From Membranihabitans maritimus (GTDB lineage: Bacteria > Bacteroidota > Bacteroidia > Chitinophagales > Saprospiraceae), in assembly GCF_021729145.1 (NCBI RefSeq), contig NZ_JAJSLW010000013.1, forward strand, positions 62,001 to 126,000: 64,000 bases of DNA, read 5' to 3'. This document shows, one piece after another, positions 1 through 8,036 of this stretch. A program made the translations under genes and the position numbers. Each line of letters starts with the position of its first letter. The stretch's first letter is position 1. Below the pieces are notes generated by a model that saw only the letters and a list, made by a program, of their open reading frames with translations, had not been told where the DNA came from and searched no databases.

Positions 1-55
1 ACAAAATAAACCTGATAAAAGTCTTCCAATTCCTGGGAAAAAGCACAATTCCCTT

Positions 56-577
56 TTATCGTTCCCAAAAATAGGGTGGTTCAATACCTAAGGATCGAAG
101 ATATACATAGCCCTGTCCCCTGTGATGAATCTCATTATCGATAAAATAAAGTACATGCCACCAAACTTTCCCTTCGTACTGCCCAAATGCCAAATCGACC
201 ATTTGTAACCGGCCAGGTTGGATCTGTTCCCAATTTTTATTAATTTGATCCGTACTCCAATCCCATAATTTTAACAGTTCATCTTTTGTCTTAGGAGTGC
301 CGGGGCTACCTTCAACTTCCTTTTCTCCAAATTGTGTCCACTCTCCGGTAGCAACACCTCTGGCCCCGGGTGCAGCCATATGAATCATTTCCATCGCGAG
401 TTCGGAAAAAGGACGCATACCACCAATTGAATAGGAGAATAATTTATCTTCCGGAAAAGCATCAATCGCTTTGCGGGTTAATCTTCTATGCCCCTGCCAA
501 TGTTCAAGTAGTTCATCTTGTTTCAGGGTTATTTCATCTGTTTTAGAGTGGTTCATAGATTTTGTTGATTCTTGCAT
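56..577 (-). CDS. DinB-family (DUF664-like) protein
   Basis: This 173-residue protein has the look of a DinB/YfiT four-helix-bundle protein, a family of mostly thiol-dependent or metal-dependent small enzymes of unknown substrate. The N-terminal helix contains LLEHWQGHRR, a middle helix contains ELAMEMIHMAAP with a possible metal-binding His near residue 67, and the C-terminal helix contains NEIHHRGQGYVYLR, the typical end of the fold with its conserved His pair. No signal peptide is present, so it should be cytoplasmic. It is divergent from the ABM/flavoenzyme pair with a 128-base gap. ATG at 577 is used; an in-frame ATG eight codons later is an alternative. The fold assignment is good, the function unknown. 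Confidence 0.8.
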   Translation of the reverse strand: MQESTKSMNHSKTDEITLKQDELLEHWQGHRRLTRKAIDAFPEDKLFSYSIGGMRPFSELAMEMIHMAAPGARGVATGEWTQFGEKEVEGSPGTPKTKDELLKLWDWSTDQINKNWEQIQPGRLQMVDLAFGQYEGKVWWHVLYFIDNEIHHRGQGYVYLRSLGIEPPYFWER

Positions 578-705
578 CGTTTAATTTTTTTTATTAATTA
601 TGGCTCAAAATAAATCCTCCACCATGACAACCCTTTGTCACAACTATTTCAAAAAACTATATTTCACATAATTTTTTTATTTTCATTTATAAAATCGACT
701 CCACT

Positions 706-1017
706 ATGAAAAACAAATACGGGCTACACGGATATTTGAAAGCAAAAAAAGGAAGTGAAGAACAGCTATCAAATTTATTACTGAAGGCATCTGAATTAGT
801 ATCATCTGCTGAAGGATGTCACTTATACATTATAAGTAAAGCAGATGATCCCCAAACGGTATGGATCACAGAAGTCTGGGAAAATAAGGAATTCCACGAC
901 CATTCCCTTGAAATACCCGGCGTCAGGGAGTTAATAGGAAAAGCTATGGAATTATTGGACGAAATGCCAAAGAGGGGACAAGAACTGACCGTTTTAGGCG
1001 GATTAGGACTTTCCTAA
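706..1017 (+). CDS. Antibiotic biosynthesis monooxygenase (ABM) domain protein
   Basis: A 103-residue single-domain protein with the pattern of the ABM/YgiN dimeric ferredoxin-like fold: a first strand (YGLHGYLKAKKGSEEQL), a helix of about 20 residues, a central strand followed by VWITEVWENKEFHDHS, and a last helix ending in MPKRGQELTV. Family members include quinol monooxygenases and cofactor-free oxygenases, but many have no known substrate. The stop is 12 bases before the start of the iodotyrosine-deiodinase-like gene, so the two are probably one operon. No signal peptide. Domain call is firm; the enzymatic role is inferred only from family. Confidence 0.82.
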   Translation: MKNKYGLHGYLKAKKGSEEQLSNLLLKASELVSSAEGCHLYIISKADDPQTVWITEVWENKEFHDHSLEIPGVRELIGKAMELLDEMPKRGQELTVLGGLGLS

Positions 1018-1029
1018 AATAGATAAGAA

Positions 1030-1716
1030 ATGGGACAAATTATTGAAAAAGAAATAAATGGATATCCCCATATAATATACCAGCACCCCCAGCAGGAAAA
1101 CAACTCCGTGGATCTGTCAGCGGAATACTTATGCCGAACCAAAAGCCGCAGGTCAATCCGGGAATTTTCTAATAAGGAAGTTCCACGGGAAGTAATTGAA
1201 AATATTATCAAAACAGCAGCTACATCTCCATCCGGTGCAAATAAGCAACCCTGGATATTTTGTGCAGTCTCAAGTCCTGAAATAAAATCAAAAATAAAAG
1301 CGGCCGCAGAAAAGGAAGAAAAAATAAACTATGACCAAAGAATGAGCGAGGAGTGGAAACAGGACCTGGAGCCATTGGCTACAACCTGGCAAAAACCATA
1401 TTTAGAAAAAGCACCCTGGTTAATAATTGTATTTAAGCAGATCTTTACTTATTCTTCGTCCGGAGAAAAGCGAAATCACTATTATGTCAATGAATCAGTA
1501 GGTATTGCCTGCGGTTTATTAATCTCAGCCATTCACCATGCCGGATTGGTTACCTTGACACATACTCCAAGCCCAATGAATTTTTTATCCGAAATTCTTG
1601 ACCGTCCTGACAATGAACGTCCTTACCTGTTACTTCCCGTAGGATTTCCGGAAAACAGTATTTATGTACCGAAAATTCATAAGAAACCGTTCCAGGAAGT
1701 TGCTCAATTTTATTAA
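1030..1716 (+). CDS. Iodotyrosine deiodinase-like nitroreductase-fold flavoprotein
   Basis: A 228-residue FMN enzyme of the nitroreductase superfamily. The N-terminal FMN phosphate motif is RRSIREF (about 40-46), followed by SPSGANKQPW (66-75). Along its whole length it resembles animal iodotyrosine deiodinase (IYD) more than ordinary nitroreductases. The three residues that in IYD bind the amino-acid zwitterion of halotyrosine are present with identical spacing: Glu97, Tyr101 and Lys122. The region LVTLTHTP (173-180) corresponds to the IYD segment contributing the Thr near flavin N5. IYD reductively removes iodine or bromine from mono- and dihalotyrosines; a bacterial homologue from Haliscomenobacter is known. 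Unlike mammalian IYD it has no membrane anchor. Likely cotranscribed with the ABM gene upstream. Confidence 0.85.
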   Translation: MGQIIEKEINGYPHIIYQHPQQENNSVDLSAEYLCRTKSRRSIREFSNKEVPREVIENIIKTAATSPSGANKQPWIFCAVSSPEIKSKIKAAAEKEEKINYDQRMSEEWKQDLEPLATTWQKPYLEKAPWLIIVFKQIFTYSSSGEKRNHYYVNESVGIACGLLISAIHHAGLVTLTHTPSPMNFLSEILDRPDNERPYLLLPVGFPENSIYVPKIHKKPFQEVAQFY

Positions 1717-1798
1717 ATCTTTAAAAAAATTTCTTATCAACAAGATCCCTTTACCTGATCCTGCGGAGAAAAATCCATTTTAAAACCCAACTTATCTT

Positions 1799-2776
1799 TT
1801 ATGCCACAGTTAAAATAATTTTTCCAATATTCCTGTTTTCTGACATTATAGAATGGGCAAGCTCGATTTCTTGCCAGGGAAGTTCTTTGTAAACGATTGG
1901 TTTGAGAGTTCCCTTAAGAAAATACTTCCCCAGGTCGTGATGGAATGAAGAAACCAATTTCCTCTTATATGACAAGCTTCTCGAACGCAACGTACTTCCC
2001 TGGATTCTCAAACGCTTAGCTAAAATGGAAAGCAAATTAATTCCTTCTACCTTAGTTCCTCCCAGTACAGCCAATATAACTAATATACCATCTTCGGAAA
2101 GGGATTTAATATTATCATTGAAATAATTAGCCCCAATAAAGTCCAGGATAAAATCGACCCCCTGACCTGATGTCTGAGTTTCAATTATTTTAGAAAAATC
2201 TTCAGAAGTATAGTCTATTACATAATCGTATCCAGTTTTTTTGCAAAAATCAACCTTCCCGGAACTTGCTGTTCCAAAGATTTTAATATCTTCTTCCAGT
2301 TTTGCGATTTGAAATGCTGCAAGACCTACACCAGAAGCTGCTGCATGAATTAGAATACTTTCTGCTTCTTTAATATTACCCAACCAATGTAGACTCTGAT
2401 AAGCAGTGAGGAATACTTCCGGTATCGCTGCAGCCTGGGCATGGCTAAATTCTTCTGGCTTTGCCCAAATCAACCCTGCATCCATAACACAAAACTCTGC
2501 ATAAGCCCCACCGTCTACCAATCCGGTAACTTCATCACCAACTTTCCATTGTTTTACTCCAACACCGCATTTCTCAATGACTCCACTACATTCCAGGCCT
2601 AAAATCTCAGAAGCTCCTTGCGGTGGAGGATATTTACCTTCTCGCTGAAGCAGATCTGCACGATTAACCCCAAAAGCCATAACCTTGACCAGGACCTCAT
2701 TTCTTCCCGGATCAGATGGGGGCTTTTCTGAAAAATATAATGCTTTAGTCCCTGAATGTATCGCTACATATTTCAT
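1799..2776 (-). CDS. NAD(P)H:quinone oxidoreductase, zinc-independent MDR family
   Basis: A 325-residue medium-chain dehydrogenase/reductase resembling the TP53I3/PIG3 type of quinone oxidoreductase. The N-terminal GroES-like domain contains VMAFGVNRADLLQREGKYPP and LGLECSGVIE, typical of the zinc-free quinone reductase branch, which lacks the zinc ligands of alcohol dehydrogenases. The Rossmann half carries the nucleotide motif AAASGVGLAAFQIAK. It should reduce quinones with NADPH in the cytoplasm. It lies 8 bases downstream of the M14 peptidase stop and is convergent with the deiodinase-like gene. ATG at 2776 fits the family start. Subfamily assignment is good, physiological quinone unknown. 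Confidence 0.88.
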   Translation of the reverse strand: MKYVAIHSGTKALYFSEKPPSDPGRNEVLVKVMAFGVNRADLLQREGKYPPPQGASEILGLECSGVIEKCGVGVKQWKVGDEVTGLVDGGAYAEFCVMDAGLIWAKPEEFSHAQAAAIPEVFLTAYQSLHWLGNIKEAESILIHAAASGVGLAAFQIAKLEEDIKIFGTASSGKVDFCKKTGYDYVIDYTSEDFSKIIETQTSGQGVDFILDFIGANYFNDNIKSLSEDGILVILAVLGGTKVEGINLLSILAKRLRIQGSTLRSRSLSYKRKLVSSFHHDLGKYFLKGTLKPIVYKELPWQEIELAHSIMSENRNIGKIILTVA

Positions 2777-2783
2777 ATTGATA

Positions 2784-5174
2784 TTAATTGCCGATCATGA
2801 ATTTCTCAGGTTTGTAAACGCTTCCGTCTTTACATTTCAAAGTAAAAAAGTACATTCCCGAAGTGAATCCCTGGATTGGTATCTCCAATCGACTCCAATC
2901 ACCCACAGAGCGAAAGTCACCACTGGAAATTAATTTTCCAAGAATATCCCTTATTTCCCAATAATGAGGTTGAAGGTCTCCTTCAAAACCATCTTCTGTT
3001 ACAAAAAGTGTCTCCCCATTGTGTACCGGATTAGGAAAAATATTTAAAAGCTCAGAATCAAGTATGCTAGATTCTCCAGCAGTAAGGGTATTAGAATGTT
3101 CGATTTTCATATCATCAATAAAAATCCCGTCAGATGTTTCGCCAGAATTGGCGACCATTTCCCATTTAAAGTAAACTCGCTGTCCTCTATATGCACCTAA
3201 ATAGACACGCTCTGACAACCATTGGGGCTGTTCACCAGTATAAACTGGAAACGAAACATTCCCGTAATCAAAAAAGGCAGTACTATAATTTCCACACAGT
3301 GGAATAAAGTTTACATTATCAGTACTTATAAGCAAACGAGCATAATCCTTTCTATTTTTAATATCCCATTTCACCTTATAAGTTAGAAAAACCTCTTCTT
3401 CATTTGGTATTAAAAAGCTTTCTCTACTTACTAATTCATTACTTGAGGAGGGTTTGTAATCCCCATTCGGAGAATCAGTAATACTACTTGGAGCTGTGTA
3501 ATAAGTGTTTTCTGTCAATCCCCAAGCATTAAAATCATTCTCCGAACGAATCCAATGTTGCAAATCTCCTGGATCACTCAATACTTTAACAGGTTCACGA
3601 TCAGAAATATATTGATACGTAATGGTATCAGTTTGATTCATAGTACCATTATCAAATGTAATTTCAAATATTACTTTTTCTCCATCTTTGACATTGTCAT
3701 CCAATTCAAAATTAATAAAATACTCTTCTTGCGGATTCTTCCCCACCAGATAAATAGATTCCTGATAATTTTTAATATTATTTGTCAGAGGTCGAATTTT
3801 ACTTTGCACTCCCGTTTCATCTACCCCTAATAAATAAAGATAAAATGGGTGATTAAATTCCTTATTTCGAAGAATAGGATCATAAGAGTGAACCACTTTT
3901 ACAAAATCAAGAGAAGCGATGGCTATATTAAGGTTTTGTTCAAGTTCCCGTTGACATAATTCCGTAATTATTGATTTCGGTGGCCAAAATCCAAAAACAT
4001 CAGGACCTACTTCGGGGGTCAAAGAGAAAATCCTGGTTTTCGAATTTGTCTCACCAAACATCCAATCATCTGCATCGCCATTTGTATTATACAAAACAGT
4101 CTCTCCAGAGGTTCCATACAATATTCTTTTCTCCAGTGAGAGTCCCTTAGCGAGAGTTTGATACGTCTTTGACTCAGAATTATCAACACCCTCGTATCCC
4201 CAGGGATAAATTAAATAATCACCATAAGAATGATAATTTAGCGCGGCAACAATTTCATTCTGTTCGCAGATCCATTTTACCGCCTGTGTTTCGGGCTCTG
4301 AAAATGCCTGGTTACCCCGATATAACTCCGACTCAGGATTACCTGAAGAACCGTCATCATCAAACCCCCATTTATAACCATAGTTTCTATTCAAGTCGAT
4401 CCCGTAATTGCCATTCCCCAAGGGTCTTCGGTTTTTCCTCCACATCCCCCCCCCTCCGGGAGCTACTTGTTCATTGTAAACATACCCATCGGGATTTACA
4501 CAAGGAATAAAGTAAAGGGAAGTTTGATTCAAAATAGAAGTGACCATTGGGTCTTTACCATAATTTTCCAACAAATACCACATATAATATATCAATTGCT
4601 GCATACTCAAAGGCTCTCTTGCATGGTGAAGAGCAGTATACAACACCTTCTTCTTATTTGAAAATGAACTATTTTGATTGGATATTTCAACAGAATATAT
4701 AGGTCTCCCTTCGTAAGTTTCAAAATCTGAGATAGGAAGAACTTTAGAGATCAAATTAGGATATTTTGTAGCCATTTCATCCAATTCTTCTTTCATTTCG
4801 TCAAATGTCAGGTAACCGCCCATAGAACCGAGATTAAAATTATTTGGAACTGTACCTGGCTGAAACCCGCAAAATTCAAAATCTGATCTAGAGGTTATAC
4901 GATTATTCTGTTCAATATAATATTGAGTTAAATCCGGCACTATGACACTGTAGGGAATATTACCGGACGTAAGACTTCTAAGTTCACTTTCCGAAACCTC
5001 AACGAAAATTCCAGTCCTGTCTCCGTGAAAATGATCTAGTGTTAAAAAATCCCTGGAAGCTTCTATAAATTCTTCCTGAATATAGATCCGAGAATATTTT
5101 AGATTCTGTGAAAGTCCCAACGATGGCAAGCTTATGAGTATTCCCCATAAAAGTAAGTGTGAAAGAGTTTTCAT
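2784..5174 (-). CDS. Secreted M14 zinc carboxypeptidase with type IX sorting domain
   Basis: A 796-residue exported metallocarboxypeptidase. Residues 1-22 form a signal peptide ending in GLSQ. The M14 catalytic domain spans about 120-430: zinc ligands His184 and Glu187 in HAREPL, Arg263 in LNRNYG for carboxylate binding, third zinc ligand His315 in LNYHSYG, and general base Glu388 in TPEVG. Residues 500-690 look like beta-sandwich domains. The last ~75 residues (LNIFPNPV onward, ending GMYFFTL...EKFMIGN) are a type A C-terminal sorting domain of the type IX secretion system, so the enzyme is exported across the outer membrane and released or surface bound. It probably digests peptides outside the cell. 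All catalytic residues are intact. Confidence 0.93.
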   Translation of the reverse strand: MKTLSHLLLWGILISLPSLGLSQNLKYSRIYIQEEFIEASRDFLTLDHFHGDRTGIFVEVSESELRSLTSGNIPYSVIVPDLTQYYIEQNNRITSRSDFEFCGFQPGTVPNNFNLGSMGGYLTFDEMKEELDEMATKYPNLISKVLPISDFETYEGRPIYSVEISNQNSSFSNKKKVLYTALHHAREPLSMQQLIYYMWYLLENYGKDPMVTSILNQTSLYFIPCVNPDGYVYNEQVAPGGGGMWRKNRRPLGNGNYGIDLNRNYGYKWGFDDDGSSGNPESELYRGNQAFSEPETQAVKWICEQNEIVAALNYHSYGDYLIYPWGYEGVDNSESKTYQTLAKGLSLEKRILYGTSGETVLYNTNGDADDWMFGETNSKTRIFSLTPEVGPDVFGFWPPKSIITELCQRELEQNLNIAIASLDFVKVVHSYDPILRNKEFNHPFYLYLLGVDETGVQSKIRPLTNNIKNYQESIYLVGKNPQEEYFINFELDDNVKDGEKVIFEITFDNGTMNQTDTITYQYISDREPVKVLSDPGDLQHWIRSENDFNAWGLTENTYYTAPSSITDSPNGDYKPSSSNELVSRESFLIPNEEEVFLTYKVKWDIKNRKDYARLLISTDNVNFIPLCGNYSTAFFDYGNVSFPVYTGEQPQWLSERVYLGAYRGQRVYFKWEMVANSGETSDGIFIDDMKIEHSNTLTAGESSILDSELLNIFPNPVHNGETLFVTEDGFEGDLQPHYWEIRDILGKLISSGDFRSVGDWSRLEIPIQGFTSGMYFFTLKCKDGSVYKPEKFMIGN

Positions 5175-5249
5175 CTAACAGTTTTGAACCGATTTATGTA
5201 ACGAACTAATAATAATTTTTGCAAAATATTAAAAAAATATTTAATATCA

Positions 5250-6659
5250 TTATCGTCCGGAACCTTTTACTAAAACCAGGACGGTGTAAAATAAAATCTT
5301 CAGATCTAATGCAAAAGACCTGTTCTCTACATATAATATATCGTATTTAAGGCGTTGGAGCATTTCATCCACGGTAGATGCATATCCATATTTCACCTGT
5401 CCCCAGGATGTTATTCCCGGTTTGATTCTAAGTAAGTGTTTATAATGGGGTGCTCTCTCCATGATTTTTTCTATAAAAAAGGAGCGCTCAGGTCTCGGGC
5501 CTACAAGTGACATTTCTCCTTTTAAGACATTCCAAAATTGAGGCAATTCATCGATCCTCCATTTTCGCATTATTGCTCCCCAGGGCGTGCATCTCTCATC
5601 ACCTTCAAAAGAAAGCTGAGGTCCTTTCTTCTCTGACCCGACATACATAGACCTGAATTTAAATATTGTAAATGGTTTGCCTTCCAGTCCAATACGGGTT
5701 TGTTTATAAAAAACAGGGCCCCTGGAAGATAACTTAACACGAATAGCTATATACACATATACCCACCAGAAAAGGACAATGAAAATGATAGAGACTAAAA
5801 TATCAAAAACGCGTTTAATAATCCTCTGCCATCTTGGCATTATTTCCCGTTCTATCTCTATTAATATCGCACCATAAACATAATTCATTCGAACTTTTCC
5901 CAAGAGGATATCATACAAATCCGGAATAATTTTGATGGTAAGGCCTCTTGGTATGTCAAACAAGCCGTCCATTATTTTCCTGATTTTTGAATATTCGTCT
6001 TTTTCTATGGCTACCAAAGCTTCTTCGACATTGTTCTCCTTAATAACCTTTTCGATATCATCACTATTTCCTAATTCCGGTAAAACATCTGACAACCCGG
6101 ATTCTACCGGTCCATTTATATTAATAAATCCAATAATATTATACCCCAGGCTTTCTTTTCGGTTAACCACATCGCGATAGAGATTTAAAGCTTTCTCATT
6201 ACTTCCTATTATTAAAGTATTAAAAGAGACTATTCCCTTCTGAACCTGATCATGAACGATGGTAAGGTGAAGAATCCGGACAAAGCCAATTCCGATGAAA
6301 TGAAACAAAAAATAATAAAACACTCCTCTGGACTCTACTAAATCCGCTGAGAACATATCGAGTACAAAGAGAATAAAGATTCCCATCCCGGTGTGTAAAA
6401 AAGTCCGTGACAATGTTCGAAATCGAGATTTTCGATAAGGATCCTGGTACTCATCCATAAACAGATAAAACAAAATCCAGAAAATTGGGATGGTCAATAA
6501 TTTAAACCAGTACATGTAAGCCCTAGAAGATTCTCCTAAAAACTGTTCCAGACTTACTCCCGTAAAAGAAGTATTGGTGTATAGCCATATTGCTATGGAA
6601 ACAACCAAATCTCCCAAAGCATATATGTATAAAGATTTTTGCCGGGTAAGTATGCGCAT
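5250..6659 (-). CDS. Exopolysaccharide polyprenyl glycosylphosphotransferase (WcaJ-type)
   Basis: A 469-residue membrane sugar transferase that attaches a hexose-1-phosphate to undecaprenyl phosphate to begin exopolysaccharide or O-antigen synthesis. Four or five N-terminal membrane spans lie between residues 10 and 135, a Rossmann-like CoA-binding-type domain about 143-245, a further membrane helix 287-306, and the catalytic bacterial sugar transferase domain 280-469 with RVFDILVS, FKFRSM and DELPQFWNVLKGEMSLVGPRP (370-390). The start overlaps the stop of the upstream Gfo/Idh/MocA gene as TGATG, implying translational coupling. No other capsule genes are in the window, so its sugar is unknown. 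Confidence 0.93.
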   Translation of the reverse strand: MRILTRQKSLYIYALGDLVVSIAIWLYTNTSFTGVSLEQFLGESSRAYMYWFKLLTIPIFWILFYLFMDEYQDPYRKSRFRTLSRTFLHTGMGIFILFVLDMFSADLVESRGVFYYFLFHFIGIGFVRILHLTIVHDQVQKGIVSFNTLIIGSNEKALNLYRDVVNRKESLGYNIIGFININGPVESGLSDVLPELGNSDDIEKVIKENNVEEALVAIEKDEYSKIRKIMDGLFDIPRGLTIKIIPDLYDILLGKVRMNYVYGAILIEIEREIMPRWQRIIKRVFDILVSIIFIVLFWWVYVYIAIRVKLSSRGPVFYKQTRIGLEGKPFTIFKFRSMYVGSEKKGPQLSFEGDERCTPWGAIMRKWRIDELPQFWNVLKGEMSLVGPRPERSFFIEKIMERAPHYKHLLRIKPGITSWGQVKYGYASTVDEMLQRLKYDILYVENRSFALDLKILFYTVLVLVKGSGR

Positions 6660-7660
6660 CAGAATGCTTTGTCGGAATTGGAAATAAAATGTTGCAAGTC
6701 TCCCTGATTTTTTACCGCTTCTACCACTTTGTCAGCAACTTCCACGGCTCTAGCACCATCTACCAAAGGTACAAATACCGGGGAATCATTCTTTATCGAT
6801 TGAAAAAAATATTCAAATTCTGTTTTGATCGCGTTCAATTCCGGACCTTCAACGTTTCGAATTGTTATCCATTTTTTATGGTCATTTAGATCCAGGAGCA
6901 TCGCATTTTCTTCCTTTTCATCCCGTATTCGTATTACTTGAGATTTTTTTTCTAAAAAATCCATAGAGATATAGGCATCCTTTTGGAACAATCTCATCTT
7001 CCTCATATTAGTGACTGACACTCTTGACGCCGTCAAATTAGCAACTGCACCATTCTCGAACTCAATCCTTGCATTACAAATATCATCGTGATCACTAATC
7101 AATTTAAGACCATTGGCTCTTATCTCACGAACCGGAGATTTTACAAAATGCAAAATAATATCAATATCGTGAATCATAAGGTCATGGATTACCGACACAT
7201 CCGTACTGCGGGGATTAAAATTAGAAAGACGATGTACTTCCATAAAAGCAGGCTCAATAATCTCATCTTGCAGCGCCATCAACGCTGGATTGAATCTTTC
7301 CACATGCCCAATCTGAACTTTCACATTATAATTCTTAGCCAAATGAACTAACTCTTTTGCTTCTTTAGCCCCTTTTGTTACAGGTTTCTCAATAAATACG
7401 TGCTTACCCTCTTTAATGGCTTTTGAAGCAATCTCAAAATGAGAGGATGTAGGGGTAACAATACTAACGACTTCACTTTCGGCTATCAAATCATCTATAC
7501 TATTAAAAGCATGCACCTTGAATTCCCCAGAAACTTTATCCAAAACATTCGGGTCATTATCATAAATTCCGGTAATGGCAAATTCAGTAATTTGTTGAAT
7601 GCATTTTATATGTATTTTACCAAGGTGCCCCGCACCAATAATCCCAATTTTCATTTCCAT
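6659..7660 (-). CDS. Gfo/Idh/MocA family oxidoreductase
   Basis: A NAD(P)-dependent sugar oxidoreductase of about 333 residues. The N-terminal Rossmann motif is KIGIIGAGHLGKIH and the family motif EKPVTKGAKEA follows at about 90-100; a C-terminal alpha/beta domain completes it. The reading frame is open to 7690 from a TTG, but ATG at 7660 puts the Rossmann strand directly at the N terminus as usual. The stop shares one base with the start of the sugar transferase gene, so it is likely to prepare a nucleotide sugar or sugar intermediate for the same polysaccharide pathway. The substrate cannot be read from sequence. No signal peptide. Confidence 0.88.
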   Translation of the reverse strand: MEMKIGIIGAGHLGKIHIKCIQQITEFAITGIYDNDPNVLDKVSGEFKVHAFNSIDDLIAESEVVSIVTPTSSHFEIASKAIKEGKHVFIEKPVTKGAKEAKELVHLAKNYNVKVQIGHVERFNPALMALQDEIIEPAFMEVHRLSNFNPRSTDVSVIHDLMIHDIDIILHFVKSPVREIRANGLKLISDHDDICNARIEFENGAVANLTASRVSVTNMRKMRLFQKDAYISMDFLEKKSQVIRIRDEKEENAMLLDLNDHKKWITIRNVEGPELNAIKTEFEYFFQSIKNDSPVFVPLVDGARAVEVADKVVEAVKNQGDLQHFISNSDKAF

Positions 7661-7735
7661 ACGATTTTCACAATAGAACTTTTTAAACAATTAAAACATT
7701 CAACTCCTGCCAATTTGATTTCATTAAGTAGTGAT

Positions 7736-8032
7736 CTATTTAATAAAGGATAGAATAGTAACGACTATTAGCAAAATTATTATAACAAATGAAGTAACAA
7801 TTATTTTTTTTAGCCGGTTACGGATTTTAATTGCCCTTGTCTTTTTTCCTTCATCCAGATTTCTAATTAATCTGGAAAAAACTTCTTCATTTACGAGATC
7901 TTTAATACTCAACTGCTTGTCCGTAGGAGGAAGCAACCGGACAAATCTCATAAACAATATCCTATTTACGATATTTAAAATCAACATGCAACCTACCAGA
8001 AATACTATGGTATAAAAATACGAAAATGCCAT
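7736..8032 (-). CDS. Small two-helix membrane protein of unknown function
   Basis: A 98-residue protein with one hydrophobic helix at about 4-26 and a second at about 77-97, separated by a basic, charged loop (DEGKKTRAIKIRNRLKK). It begins 4 bases after the stop of alaS on the same strand, so it is probably cotranscribed with it. I do not recognise the family. The regular amphipathic loop, clean start codon and position in a tight gene string favour a real gene. It could be a membrane-associated accessory protein, but nothing in the sequence gives a function. Confidence 0.6.
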   Translation of the reverse strand: MAFSYFYTIVFLVGCMLILNIVNRILFMRFVRLLPPTDKQLSIKDLVNEEVFSRLIRNLDEGKKTRAIKIRNRLKKIIVTSFVIIILLIVVTILSFIK

Positions 8033-8036
8033 AAAC

